Shown here in pieces: positions 6,953 through 14,461 of a DNA stretch of 29,341 nt. This DNA is from Methylocystaceae bacterium (GTDB lineage: Bacteria > Pseudomonadota > Alphaproteobacteria > Rhizobiales > Beijerinckiaceae). The translations under genes and the position numbers were made by a program. The stretch lies in contig PQAN01000202.1 in assembly GCA_003105285.1 (NCBI GenBank), forward strand, positions 1 to 29,341, given 5' to 3'. The notes under the pieces were generated by a model, which saw nothing but the letters and a program-made list of their open reading frames with translations, did no database searches and had not been told where the DNA came from. Numbering within the stretch: position 1 is the first letter of the stretch; every line of letters begins with the position of its first letter.

Positions 6953-9259
6953 GTGAACGGCAGCCGAAGCTCGAGATATTTTTTGAGCAATGAGGTCGAA
7001 GGATTGACGTCCGGCGTGGACCCGACCGCCAACAGGAATGACGCGCGGCTGGAGCCGGCCGGCGCCGACGCGCCGCAAACGCACGAGCTGCAGTTCTATA
7101 TTCCCGCCACCGGCCCGCCCTCGAGACCGCGCCGGACGCTCAAGCACGACGACACATTCGCCGTCTTCGACAGCCATGGCGACATCGGCGCGACGGCGGG
7201 CGGACCCGACGGGCTGTTCGATCACGACACGCGCTTCCTGTCGCATCTGGAGCTGCTCATCAACGGCGCCCAGCCTCTGCTCCTCGACTCGGCGATCCGC
7301 GACGACAATCTGAGCTTCTATGTCGATCTCACCAATCCGGACATATTCATCGACGACAAAATCGCGCTGCTGAAAGACTCTGTCTATATCTCGCGCACGA
7401 TCTATCTGAAGGACGGCTCGCTGCGCGAGCGGCTGGAGATTTCCAACCAGAGCGCCGAAGCCGTCAAGCTCAATCTGTCGCTCGCCTTCGCCAATGATTT
7501 CGCCGACATATTCGAGGTGCGCGGCGTGCGGCGCGCGCGCCGCGGACGCGCCTGGGCGCAAGTTCTGGCGCCCGGCGCCGTCGCTCTCTACTATCGCGGC
7601 CTGGACGGCGTGCTGCGCGAAACGGCGCTGAGCTTCGAGCCGGACCCGTCGCTCCTCATCGACAGCGTCGCGACCTATTCGCTGCAGCTCGCGCCGCGCG
7701 CCACTCACACCGTCTTCCTGACGGCGGCGAGCCGCGGCCGACTGCCGAAATCGACGCAATCCTTCTTCAACGGCCTCGTCGGCCTGCATCGCGAGATCAA
7801 GACGGCGGCGCGAACGAGCGCGAGCGTCGAGACCTCCGATCCGACGCTGAACGAAATCCTGTGGCGATCCACGGCGGATGTGCAAATGCTGCTCACCCAT
7901 ACGCAGCAAGGACTCTATCCTTACGCCGGCATCCCCTGGTATTCGACGACTTTCGGCCGCGACGGCGTCATCACCGCGCTGCAGATGCTCTGGTTCGATC
8001 CGTCGATCGCCGTCGGCGTTCTGAGGCGTCTCGCCCACTATCAAGGCGTCGACGCCGATGCGCGCGCCGATTGCGAGCCCGGCAAGATTCTGCACGAGAT
8101 GCGCGGCGGCGAAATGGCCGCGCTCGGCGAAATTCCCTTCGGCCTCTACTACGGCAGCGTGGACGCGACGCCATTGTTCGTCATCCTCGCAGGCTATTAT
8201 GCGCGACGCACCGGCGATTATGCGCTCGTCGCCGAACTCTGGCCGGCGATCGAACGCGCGCTCGCGTGGATCGACGGTCCCGGCGACCTCGACGGCGACG
8301 GATTCGTCGAATATGCGCGCCATTCCGACAAGGGACTCGTCAATCAGGGCTGGAAGGATTCGCATGATTCGGTGTTCCACGCCGACGGGCGCCTCGCCGA
8401 AGGGCCGGTCGCGCTCGTCGAGGTGCAGGGATATGTCTATGCCGCGCGCCGCCTCGCCGCGCATTGCGCGCGCGAGCTCGGCATGGAGGATCGCGCGGCC
8501 GAACTCGCGCGCCGCGCGGAAGCGCTGCGCGTGCGTTTCGAAGAAGAATTCTGGTGTCCCGAGATCGGCTCCTACGCTCTCGCGCTCGACGGCCAGAAAA
8601 AGCAGTGCAAAGTGCGCACGAGCAACGCCGGGCATGCGCTCTACGCCGGCGTCGCGCAGCCGGACCGCGCGCGGCAGGTGGCCGACGGCCTGCTCGACAC
8701 GTCGTTCTTTTCCGGCTGGGGCGTGCGCACCGTGGCGCGCGGCGAAAGACGCTACAATCCGATGTCCTATCACAACGGCTCGATCTGGCCGCACGACAAT
8801 GCGCTCATCGCGCATGGGCTCGGCCGCTACGGATTCAAGCGCGGCGTCAACGCGATTTTCGAATCGCTCGTGCGGGCGGCGAGCTATATGGAATCTCGCC
8901 GCATACCGGAACTCTACTGCGGTTTCCGCCGGCGGCGCGGGCGCGGCCCGACTCTCTACCCGGCGGCATGTTCGCCGCAGGCCTGGGCGGCGAGCGCGCC
9001 GTTCCTGCTGATTCAGACGATGCTCGGCTTGGAGTTCGATCACAAGGCGCGCCAGATCCGCCTCGTCAACCCGAATGTTCCGGTATTCGCCGGCGAGATC
9101 GTCATCCGCAATCTGTCGCTCGGCGAGGCGCGCGTCGATATCGCGCTGCGCCAGGACGCAGCCGCCGCCATTTCTCTCCATGTCCTGCGCACCAGCGGGG
9201 ACGTGCAGGTGTCGCTGGTGTTCGACCCGGACGTCATCGAGCATCCGCTGACCGCCTGA
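6953..9259 (+). CDS. Amylo-alpha-1,6-glucosidase / glycogen-debranching-like enzyme
   Basis: A 768-aa predicted glycoside hydrolase. Residues about 60-250 match the bacterial glycogen debranching N-terminal domain (DTFAVFDSHGDIG, GLFDHDTRFLSHLEL, LTNPDIF). The C-terminal two thirds form an (alpha/alpha)6 toroid: PYAGIPWYSTTFGRDGVITALQM, HEMRGGEMA, WKDSHDSVFHADG, NPMSYHNGSIWPHDNALIA. Family members hydrolyse alpha-1,6 branches in glycogen-like glucans; here the true substrate is unknown. No signal peptide is seen, so it should act in the cytoplasm. The start is uncertain: GTG 6953 sits 6 bp after the glycosyltransferase stop, while in-frame TTG 6983 and GTG 7016 are alternatives; none has a strong ribosome site, consistent with coupling to the upstream gene. 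Confidence 0.88.
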   Translation: MNGSRSSRYFLSNEVEGLTSGVDPTANRNDARLEPAGADAPQTHELQFYIPATGPPSRPRRTLKHDDTFAVFDSHGDIGATAGGPDGLFDHDTRFLSHLELLINGAQPLLLDSAIRDDNLSFYVDLTNPDIFIDDKIALLKDSVYISRTIYLKDGSLRERLEISNQSAEAVKLNLSLAFANDFADIFEVRGVRRARRGRAWAQVLAPGAVALYYRGLDGVLRETALSFEPDPSLLIDSVATYSLQLAPRATHTVFLTAASRGRLPKSTQSFFNGLVGLHREIKTAARTSASVETSDPTLNEILWRSTADVQMLLTHTQQGLYPYAGIPWYSTTFGRDGVITALQMLWFDPSIAVGVLRRLAHYQGVDADARADCEPGKILHEMRGGEMAALGEIPFGLYYGSVDATPLFVILAGYYARRTGDYALVAELWPAIERALAWIDGPGDLDGDGFVEYARHSDKGLVNQGWKDSHDSVFHADGRLAEGPVALVEVQGYVYAARRLAAHCARELGMEDRAAELARRAEALRVRFEEEFWCPEIGSYALALDGQKKQCKVRTSNAGHALYAGVAQPDRARQVADGLLDTSFFSGWGVRTVARGERRYNPMSYHNGSIWPHDNALIAHGLGRYGFKRGVNAIFESLVRAASYMESRRIPELYCGFRRRRGRGPTLYPAACSPQAWAASAPFLLIQTMLGLEFDHKARQIRLVNPNVPVFAGEIVIRNLSLGEARVDIALRQDAAAAISLHVLRTSGDVQVSLVFDPDVIEHPLTA

Positions 9260-9285
9260 ACGCTGTCTCCGGCGAGACGAGCGCA

Positions 9286-9310
9286 GGAACCTTTCACGCA
9301 GCGGCGCGTT
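9286..9310 (+). promoter_or_regulatory. EcfG-type general stress promoter for the PRC-barrel gene
   Basis: GGAAC at 9286-9290, a 16-bp spacer, and CGTT at 9307-9310 match the EcfG consensus exactly. The expected transcript start is about 23 bp before ATG 9340, leaving just room for the AGGAG ribosome site. Confidence 0.7.
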
Positions 9311-9339
9311 TTCTCCGCCACGAACAACAGGAGATGCAA

Positions 9340-9756
9340 ATGGCCACAGCCACTGCTCACCCCGATTTCAGCCTGATCTCGAGCGAGGATGTCGAGGGCA
9401 CGACCGTCTACGATCCGAACGGCAACGAGATCGGCGAGATCGATCATCTGATGATCGACAAAGTGTCCGGCTGCGTGCGTTACGCCGTCATGAGCTTCGG
9501 CGGATTCCTGGGCCTCGGCCACAGCCATTATCCGCTGCCCTGGAACTCCTTGACCTATGACAAGGGCCGGGAAGGCTACCTCGCCGATGTCACCGAGCAG
9601 CAGCTCAAGGACGCGCCCGAGTTCAGCGACGACAGTTGGACGGATCGCGATTGGGAGAAGCGCGTGCACGAGCATTATCAGACCCAGCCGTATTGGGACG
9701 AACAGAAGCGCGCCGCCGGCCAGTCGCAGACAGGCTCGACGCCGACCGATCGATGA
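9340..9756 (+). CDS. PRC-barrel domain protein
   Basis: A 138-aa soluble protein with one PRC-barrel domain at about residues 12-85 (FSLISSEDVEGTTVYDPNGNEIGEIDHLMID, later GFLGLGHSHYPLPW). This beta-barrel fold is shared by RimM and the photosynthetic reaction-centre H subunit; stand-alone versions are common in Rhizobiales and are usually of unknown function. The C-terminal tail is acidic and aromatic (DDSWTDRDWEKR), then low in complexity. ATG 9340 is preferred over ATG 9334 because AGGAG at 9329-9333 abuts the latter but is 6 nt from the former. It has its own perfect EcfG-type promoter and an intrinsic terminator, so it is monocistronic. I infer a stress role from the promoter only. Confidence 0.9.
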   Translation: MATATAHPDFSLISSEDVEGTTVYDPNGNEIGEIDHLMIDKVSGCVRYAVMSFGGFLGLGHSHYPLPWNSLTYDKGREGYLADVTEQQLKDAPEFSDDSWTDRDWEKRVHEHYQTQPYWDEQKRAAGQSQTGSTPTDR

Positions 9757-9767
9757 ACGACGACAAG

Positions 9768-9807
9768 AAGCGCGCGCGGAACGCATCCGCGCGCGCTTTG
9801 TCTTCTT
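9768..9807 (+). terminator. Intrinsic terminator of the PRC-barrel gene
   Basis: A perfect 13-bp G/C-rich stem (AAGCGCGCGCGGA at 9768-9780 with its complement at 9786-9798) closes a 5-nt loop and runs into a T-rich tract at 9796-9807, starting 12 bp after the stop codon. Confidence 0.8.
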
Positions 9808-9854
9808 CCGCCGGCGATCTGAACGATCGCTCCACATGCAACATCAAGGGGCGT

Positions 9855-9939
9855 CCGTCATTGCGAGCGCAGCGAAGCAATCCCGAGCCCTGAAGCGGCC
9901 CTTTGGATTGCTTCGTCGTTTCACTCCTCGCAATGACGG
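9855..9939. repeat. 85-bp palindromic interspersed repeat
   Basis: Terminal inverted repeats CCGTCATTGCGAG (9855-9867) and CTCGCAATGACGG (9927-9939) are perfect complements. Inner arms CGAAGCAATCC (9873-9883) and GGATTGCTTCG (9905-9915) pair as well. This sequence type (TCATTGCGAG...GAAGCAATCC) is a widespread dispersed palindrome in alphaproteobacterial genomes. It sits between the PRC-barrel and ferritin-like genes and may add RNA structure after the latter's stop. Confidence 0.75.
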
Positions 9940-9957
9940 AAAGTCGCAGGCGCCGCT

Positions 9958-10446
9958 TCACGCAGCCGCATGCCGCAGCGTCTTCTCGTCGATCCGCGTC
10001 AGGCGATTGTCGGCGTTTCTCTCTTGCTCGAGCGTTTGCTCCATCAATTTGGCGGCGTCTTCGAGACCGAGGTCCTTCGCCCATTGGACCAGCGAGACAT
10101 AGCGACAGATCTCGTAATGCTCGATGGTATGAGCGGAGCCGATGATGCCGGCGTCGAGCACATCGTCCTTGTCGATCTCCTGCATGCCTTCCTTGGCCTC
10201 GCGGATGATGCCGTCGATCGCTTCGCATTTCTTCCCGCGCGGCGTGATGTCCAACATCTCGAACACCTTCTCGAGGCGTTCGATCTGCTGTTCCGTCTCC
10301 TTCTTGTGACTCTCGAACGCCTCCTTGAGCTCGCCGGCGCGAGCCTTCTTGGCCATGCCCGGCAGAGCCTTGAGGATTTGCTTTTCGGCGCTGTAGACGT
10401 CCTTGAGCGTCTCGACGAACAAGTCGTTCATCGTGCTGATCGACAT
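9958..10446 (-). CDS. DUF892 (YciF-like) ferritin-like protein
   Basis: A 162-aa ferritin-like four-helix protein of the DUF892/YciE-YciF family. Diagnostic stretches are the N-terminal LFVETLKDVYSAEKQILKALPGMAKKA and the later GIIGSAHTIEHYEICRYVSL; Glu and His residues in these helices (YSAEKQ, IEHYEI) are placed to bind a di-iron centre as in ferritin-like folds. ATG 10446 has AAGGAG 9 nt upstream and excludes 13 residues of an upstream in-frame extension. Family members are stress-induced (osmotic, oxidative) in proteobacteria. The upstream GGAAC-N16-GGTT element supports control by the general stress sigma factor. Function in detail is unknown; iron or oxidant handling is inference. Confidence 0.92.
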   Translation of the reverse strand: MSISTMNDLFVETLKDVYSAEKQILKALPGMAKKARAGELKEAFESHKKETEQQIERLEKVFEMLDITPRGKKCEAIDGIIREAKEGMQEIDKDDVLDAGIIGSAHTIEHYEICRYVSLVQWAKDLGLEDAAKLMEQTLEQERNADNRLTRIDEKTLRHAAA

Positions 10447-10483
10447 GGCTCGATCTCCTTCGCAAATGGGTTGTGAGCCGTAC

Positions 10484-10508
10484 AACCGGGGGGAAGGCGC
10501 AGGGTTCC
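10484..10508 (-). promoter_or_regulatory. EcfG-type promoter for the ferritin-like gene
   Basis: On the minus strand, GGAAC (10508-10504) is followed after exactly 16 bp by GGTT (10487-10484), about 38 bp before the ATG at 10446. The -35 and the GTT core match the EcfG consensus; the first -10 base is G instead of C. Confidence 0.6.
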
Positions 10509-10799
10509 GGCGCGAAGGGCGTGAATCGAAAGTGTACGGATCGACAGACTTTCGATCGAAAGGAAGCGAAAGCCGAAGCGGCCGCAGGACGGGCTTCGTT
10601 CAGGACGACCGAATGCAGGAGCGTTTTCCCTCCTTCATCCTGACGAGGCCTCGAAGAGGCCGTCTCGAAGGACGAAGATGAAGGAGAGGAAAACGCGCCG
10701 CGAGCGGCGCCCTGGAGCGTCGTTTCGGCATGCGTCGCGAATCAGGGAATGCGTATAGGATGCGGCGCGCGGCTTTCCGCTTCTCGCAAGGAGAGATCG
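10509..10799. other. Non-coding region between ferritin-like gene and Tyr-rich secreted protein gene
   Basis: Apart from the palindromic repeat at 10621-10696 and a 14-bp perfect palindrome CTTTCGATCGAAAG (10549-10562), I see no gene or recognisable RNA here. No clear promoter for the gene at 10800 was found. Confidence 0.5.
10621..10696. repeat. 76-bp palindromic repeat
   Basis: Outer arms pair almost perfectly (GCGTTTTCC...TCCTTCATC at 10621-10639 with GATGAAGGA...GGAAAACGC at 10677-10696), separated by small bulges. The centre (TCATCCTGACGAGGCC ... GGCCGTCTCGAAGGA) resembles the TCATCCTGAGGAG/GTCTCGAAGGATGA palindromes scattered through Rhizobiales genomes. Confidence 0.65.
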
Positions 10800-11126
10800 A
10801 TGATTTATTTTCGCAAGTTCTTTATCGCCGCTGCTGCTGCGGCGACGCTCGCCGGCGCCGGCGCGGCGTCCTCTCCCGCCGTCGCGCGAGACGGCTACTA
10901 CGGCGGTTTCTGGACCTATGCCTTGCCGGCCGCGGCGGCCGGCGTGATCAGCGGCGCGACGCTCGGCGTCATCACGCCCTATCAGGCGGCGCCTTACTCC
11001 TACTATTATTCCTATCCGGCGCCCTACCCTTACGTCTATGCGCGCAACGGCTGCTTGGTCAGGGCCGCCATCTATGACGATTGGGGAACTTTCCGCGGCT
11101 ATCAGACACTGCGCGTCGCCTGCTGA
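10800..11126 (+). CDS. Small secreted Tyr/Ala-rich protein of unknown function
   Basis: A 108-aa protein with a clear Sec signal peptide: MIYFRKFF, a poly-Ala/Leu core and a probable cleavage after AVA near residue 29. The mature part has an Ala/Gly-rich hydrophobic stretch (ALPAAAAGVISGATLGVI), then a Tyr/Pro-rich segment (YSYYYSYPAPYPYVY) and a C-terminal domain with two cysteines (NGCLVR, and the terminal LRVAC) that could form a disulfide. ATG 10800 has AGGAG 8 nt upstream. It is followed by a strong hairpin and is probably monocistronic. I recognise no family; similar small exported proteins with a Cys-bounded tail are frequent in Hyphomicrobiales. Confidence 0.8.
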   Translation: MIYFRKFFIAAAAAATLAGAGAASSPAVARDGYYGGFWTYALPAAAAGVISGATLGVITPYQAAPYSYYYSYPAPYPYVYARNGCLVRAAIYDDWGTFRGYQTLRVAC

Positions 11127-11148
11127 TCCGGGTCCGAGAGCCCGAGGG

Positions 11149-11180
11149 CTTCGCCGCGCCTTCGCAAAGGCGCGGCGAAG
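11149..11180. terminator. Bidirectional terminator-like hairpin
   Basis: CTTCGCCGCGCCTT (11149-11162) and its perfect complement (11167-11180) form a 14-bp stem with a CGCA loop. It lies between the ends of two convergent small genes and probably terminates both; neither flank has a long T-run. Confidence 0.7.
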
Positions 11181-11185
11181 ACGAG

Positions 11186-11353
11186 CTATTGAATCATCTT
11201 CACCGTCTTGCCGACGTCCGGCGCGCCGACGCCGCCCTGTGGAGCGATCCATTCGGGAACCTTGGTGAGCAGAATGACGACAAACGCCAACAGAGCAATC
11301 AGACCGGCGACAGTCTTGCCGACCTCGGCAGCATTATGAGTCTCAATCGCCAT
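11186..11353 (-). CDS. 55-aa single-pass membrane protein of unknown function
   Basis: A small gene with strong support: GGGAGGG lies 4 nt before ATG 11353, and the stop is followed at once by a terminator hairpin. The product begins MAIETHNAAEVGKTVAG, continues as one hydrophobic helix (LIALLAFVVILLTKV, about residues 18-32), and ends in a Gly/Val/Lys-rich tail with a second GKTV (V-G-K-T-V at residues 11-15 and 47-51). No signal peptide; most likely an inner-membrane microprotein. I recognise no family. Confidence 0.7.
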   Translation of the reverse strand: MAIETHNAAEVGKTVAGLIALLAFVVILLTKVPEWIAPQGGVGAPDVGKTVKMIQ

Positions 11354-11516
11354 CTAACCCTCCCCTCGAGAGACGTTCCTTCCATCCGCCGCATTGATGA
11401 AAACTGGCGCGCCCGGCCGAGATGACAAGCCCGCGCCGAGCTGGCGCCGAGATTGAATAGCCGTCATGCTTCATGTGTCGTAGAAAGCGACAGCGCGCTC
11501 CCTGACATCGGTCGTC

Positions 11517-12710
11517 ATGCCTGCCGGAAAACTCACCGCCCGATTTGTCCAGTCCCTCGAACGCGTCGATGCGACGGCCTGGGACGCCTGCGCCAATCCG
11601 CCCGGCCGCGAGGCCGTCGGCGCCGCCGGCGAGCGGCTCGACCCTTTCGTTTCGCACGCTTTCCTGCTCGCGCTGGAACGGTCGAAATCGGTCGGCGGCG
11701 GCACGGGCTGGACGCCCCTCCATGTGCTCGTCGAGGACGAGAGCGGCCGCCTGGTGGCTGCCGCGCCCGCCTATCTCAAGACGCACAGCTTGGGCGAATA
11801 TGTCTTCGATCAAGGCTGGGCGCAGGCCTACGAAGGCGCGGGCGGCCGCTATTATCCCAAGGTCCAGGTCGCCGTCCCCTTCACGCCCGCGACCGGGCGT
11901 CGGCTGCTCGTCGCGCAGGACGCCCCGTCGGGCGCGCGGGAGGCGTTGATCGCCGCGCTGCGCGCCTTGTGCAAGGCGGCGGGCGCATCGTCGATCCATG
12001 TCACCTTCGCGACGCAGGAGGATACGCAGGCGCTGCGCGAGGCCGGCTTCGCGCAACGCGCCGGCGAGCAGTTCCACTTCCTCAACGAGGGCTATCGCGA
12101 TTTCGACGATTTTCTCGCCGCGCTCTCGTCGCGCAAGCGCAAGACGATCAAGCGCGAGCGGCGGGAGGCGCTCGGCAACGATCTGACGATCGATCTGCTG
12201 ACGGGCGCGGACATCGAGCCGGCGCATTGGGACTCGTTCTTCGCCTTCTACATGGACACCGGCGCCCGCAAATGGGGACGGCCCTATCTGACGCGCGCTT
12301 TTTTCGACGAGATCGGCGCGACGATGGCCGACCGCATCCTGCTCGTCATGGCGCGGCGCGACGGACGACACATCGCGGGCGCGATCAATTTCCTCGGCGA
12401 CGACGCGATCTATGGACGCAACTGGGGCGCGCTCGAGGAGCGGCCGTTTCTGCATTTCGAAGTGTGCTACTATCAAGCGATAGAATTCGCCATAAGGCGC
12501 GGCTACAAGCGGGTCGAAGCCGGGGCGCAGGGCGAGCACAAGCTGGCGCGCGGCTATCGTCCGGTCGCCACGCATTCGGCGCATGAATTCGTCGACGCGC
12601 GTTTCGGCGCCGCCGTCGCCGAGTTTCTGACCCGCGAGCGCGCCGCGGTCGACGAACTCATCGCGGATTACGAAGCCGGCCTTCCATTCCGACGCGACCA
12701 GCACGGATGA
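11517..12710 (+). CDS. COG3146 (DUF482) GNAT/FemAB-like acetyltransferase-fold protein
   Basis: A 397-aa cytoplasmic protein of the COG3146/DUF482 family, described as predicted N-acyltransferases with the GNAT fold related to FemAB peptidyl transferases. Family stretches are visible: NPFVSHAFL-like (here DPFVSHAFLLALERS), GWTPLHVLVEDESGRLVAAAPAYLKTHSLGEYVFD, YYPKVQVAVPFTP, SSRKRKTIKRERREA, INFLGDDAIYGRNWGA, HFEVCYYQAIEFAI and EAGAQGEHKLARGY. ATG 11517 gives the normal length although its ribosome site is weak. It converges with the BrkB gene, with 3 bp between the stops. The substrate is unknown; an amino-acyl or acyl transfer in envelope metabolism is family-based speculation. Confidence 0.88.
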   Translation: MPAGKLTARFVQSLERVDATAWDACANPPGREAVGAAGERLDPFVSHAFLLALERSKSVGGGTGWTPLHVLVEDESGRLVAAAPAYLKTHSLGEYVFDQGWAQAYEGAGGRYYPKVQVAVPFTPATGRRLLVAQDAPSGAREALIAALRALCKAAGASSIHVTFATQEDTQALREAGFAQRAGEQFHFLNEGYRDFDDFLAALSSRKRKTIKRERREALGNDLTIDLLTGADIEPAHWDSFFAFYMDTGARKWGRPYLTRAFFDEIGATMADRILLVMARRDGRHIAGAINFLGDDAIYGRNWGALEERPFLHFEVCYYQAIEFAIRRGYKRVEAGAQGEHKLARGYRPVATHSAHEFVDARFGAAVAEFLTRERAAVDELIADYEAGLPFRRDQHG

Positions 12711-12713
12711 GCG

Positions 12714-13754
12714 TCAGTCCTCCGGGCCGACGATCTCTTCGGTCTGGGCGTCGAATTCGGCGCCGACCAGCAGGCCGACGTTCGAAAGCCATAACCAGAG
12801 CATGAAGCAGATGACCGCCCCGAGCGCGCCATAGGTCGCGTCGAAGCGACGCAGGCTCTCGGCGCCCCAAGAGAACAGCACGGACGCCGCGAGCCAGGCG
12901 ACGGCCGCGAACAGGCTGCCGACGCTGAGCCACTGCCAATGCATTGTCGTCCGGCTCGGCCCGAATCGATAGACGATCGAAATCGCCATGGAGACCAGAA
13001 GGACGAGCAGCGGCCATCGAAGCGCGCTCGCCAGCCGTTCGGTCCGCGGAGCGAAGTTCATGGTCTCGATCGCCATCGGCCAGGCGACGATCACGGCCAC
13101 GGCGGCGACGATCAAAGCAGCGCCGAGCACGGTGAAGATCAGCGAAATGGCGTTGAGCGCGAAGAACCCGCGCTTCTCCCGAACCTCGTGGACGACGTCG
13201 AGCGCGTCGAACACGGCATTCATTCCCGCATTGGCGCTCCAGAGCGAAACGAGCGACGCCACGGCCGCTATGGCGCCGCGCGTCGTTTCGTCCTGCCCCG
13301 CGATGCGCATGATCTGATCGCCGACGAATGCGATCGCTCCGGCTGGAAACAAAGCCGACAGGCTCTGAAGATGAGACCTGATCATGGCCGGATCGGCGTA
13401 GAGCGCATAGAACGCGGCCATGGCGGCGATCGCCGGGAGGATCGCCAACAGCGAATAGAAAGCGACGCCGGCGGCGATCGCCGGCGCGCGGTGCGCCGAT
13501 GCGGAATAGTAGACGCGCCGCAGGACGCCAGTCTCGCCGCGCGCGACGATCTCGGGAGGCGCAGAGACGACGCTCGATCGTTCGCCTTCGCCGCGGGCCG
13601 CGCCGCTTTCGCGCACAGCGCGCCGCGAAGCCGCCTGCTCGCCGGAGCCGCGATAATAGCCGAGCGCCAGCAGCGCCGCCGAGAGCGCGAACGCTGCGAG
13701 CGGCGAGAACTCCCGGCGCTTGCGCCGACCCGTCTGCTCTCCCGCCGTCGTCAT
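12714..13754 (-). CDS. YihY/BrkB-family inner membrane protein
   Basis: A 346-aa integral membrane protein of the YihY/virulence factor BrkB family, with about six transmembrane helices. Typical stretches: HRAPAIAAGVAFYSLLAILPAIAAMAAFYALY, DETTRGAIAAVASLVSLWSANAGMNAVFDALDVVHEV, SIVYRFGPSRTTMHW and TYGALGAVICFMLWLWLSNVGLLVGAEFDAQ. An N-terminal extension of roughly 90 residues carries one extra hydrophobic helix and a charged linker. ATG 13754 has GGAGG about 9 nt upstream. The family was once called RNase BN in error; its function is unsettled (transport or envelope integrity). It is the last gene, 77 bp after the DUF3618 gene, of a leftward operon with an EcfG-type promoter. Confidence 0.9.
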   Translation of the reverse strand: MTTAGEQTGRRKRREFSPLAAFALSAALLALGYYRGSGEQAASRRAVRESGAARGEGERSSVVSAPPEIVARGETGVLRRVYYSASAHRAPAIAAGVAFYSLLAILPAIAAMAAFYALYADPAMIRSHLQSLSALFPAGAIAFVGDQIMRIAGQDETTRGAIAAVASLVSLWSANAGMNAVFDALDVVHEVREKRGFFALNAISLIFTVLGAALIVAAVAVIVAWPMAIETMNFAPRTERLASALRWPLLVLLVSMAISIVYRFGPSRTTMHWQWLSVGSLFAAVAWLAASVLFSWGAESLRRFDATYGALGAVICFMLWLWLSNVGLLVGAEFDAQTEEIVGPED

Positions 13755-13831
13755 CGCCGCTTCCTCCGCCGCTTTGGAGTATCGCCGGCCCGAGCGACTC
13801 CGGTCCAGGATCCGCTCGGGCCGGAAACGCT

Positions 13832-14461
13832 CTAATGATGCGTGACCGGCCAAGCGCCGATCTGCTGTTCGGCCGGCGGCGGCGCTCCGAGCCCTTCCAG
13901 CGCCGCGGGCCGCGCTTCCGCCCCCGCCGCCGCGAGGTCCCTGGCCTTGTCTGGACGCCGCGCCGTCTCGCGCTTCGCTCCGTCCGCCGCCGCGTCGCCT
14001 CCCTCCTCGGCAAGTCGCTTTCCGGTCTCGGTCGAGGACAACAGGGCGCCGACGAGCGCTCCGGCGGCGAGGCCGAGGCCAGCCATCAAGATCGGTTGCT
14101 CGCGGCATAATTGCAGCAAGTCGCGGCCTCTGTCGGAAGCGCCCCGACCGCGCGAACCGGCGATCGCTTCCGCGCCCCCGCCCGCCTCCTCGCTGGCGCG
14201 ATCGTCCTGCGCGAGCCGCGCATTTTTCATGAACAGCCATGCGAGCCCGGCCGCGACGAGCGTCATGGGCAGAGGATCGGCGCGGATGTCGCGGCCGAGG
14301 TCGCGCGTGAACTCGGCCGCGCCACCCTCCTGCGCAAAATCCATGAATTCGTCCGCCAATCGCGCGGGCGACATCCGATCGCGCAATTCCTCCAGCGTAT
14401 CGACGAGTTGCGCTCGCGTCCGCTCGGCCTGCCGCTCGAGCTGCTCACTCCGTCGCGTCAT
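13832..14461 (-). CDS. DUF3618 domain protein
   Basis: A 209-aa protein. The N-terminal 45 residues form the DUF3618 helix-turn-helix-like amphipathic module (RTRAQLVDTLEELRDRMSPARLADEFMDFA), then comes one membrane segment (MTLVAAGLAWLFM) and a second Gly/Ala-rich hydrophobic segment (MAGLGLAAGALVGALL). The rest is charged and Ala-rich. This order (amphipathic helix plus membrane anchors) is usual for DUF3618 proteins, which recur next to Holin-X proteins in Alphaproteobacteria. It overlaps the Holin-X gene by 17 bp, indicating coupling. Function is unknown; a membrane-associated envelope stress role is inferred from the operon. Confidence 0.87.
   Translation of the reverse strand: MTRRSEQLERQAERTRAQLVDTLEELRDRMSPARLADEFMDFAQEGGAAEFTRDLGRDIRADPLPMTLVAAGLAWLFMKNARLAQDDRASEEAGGGAEAIAGSRGRGASDRGRDLLQLCREQPILMAGLGLAAGALVGALLSSTETGKRLAEEGGDAAADGAKRETARRPDKARDLAAAGAEARPAALEGLGAPPPAEQQIGAWPVTHH

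Noticed and set aside
5648..9244. A 1198-codon open frame on the minus strand opposite the glycosyltransferase and debranching genes
   Set aside because: It mirrors two genes with clear family motifs; its product is Arg/Ala/Asp-rich with no domain, the usual result of high-GC antisense frames.
11356..11379. GGAAC followed by GGTT on the minus strand before the 55-aa gene
   Set aside because: The spacer is only 15 bp and the -10 would touch the start codon and contain the ribosome site; unlikely to be an EcfG promoter.
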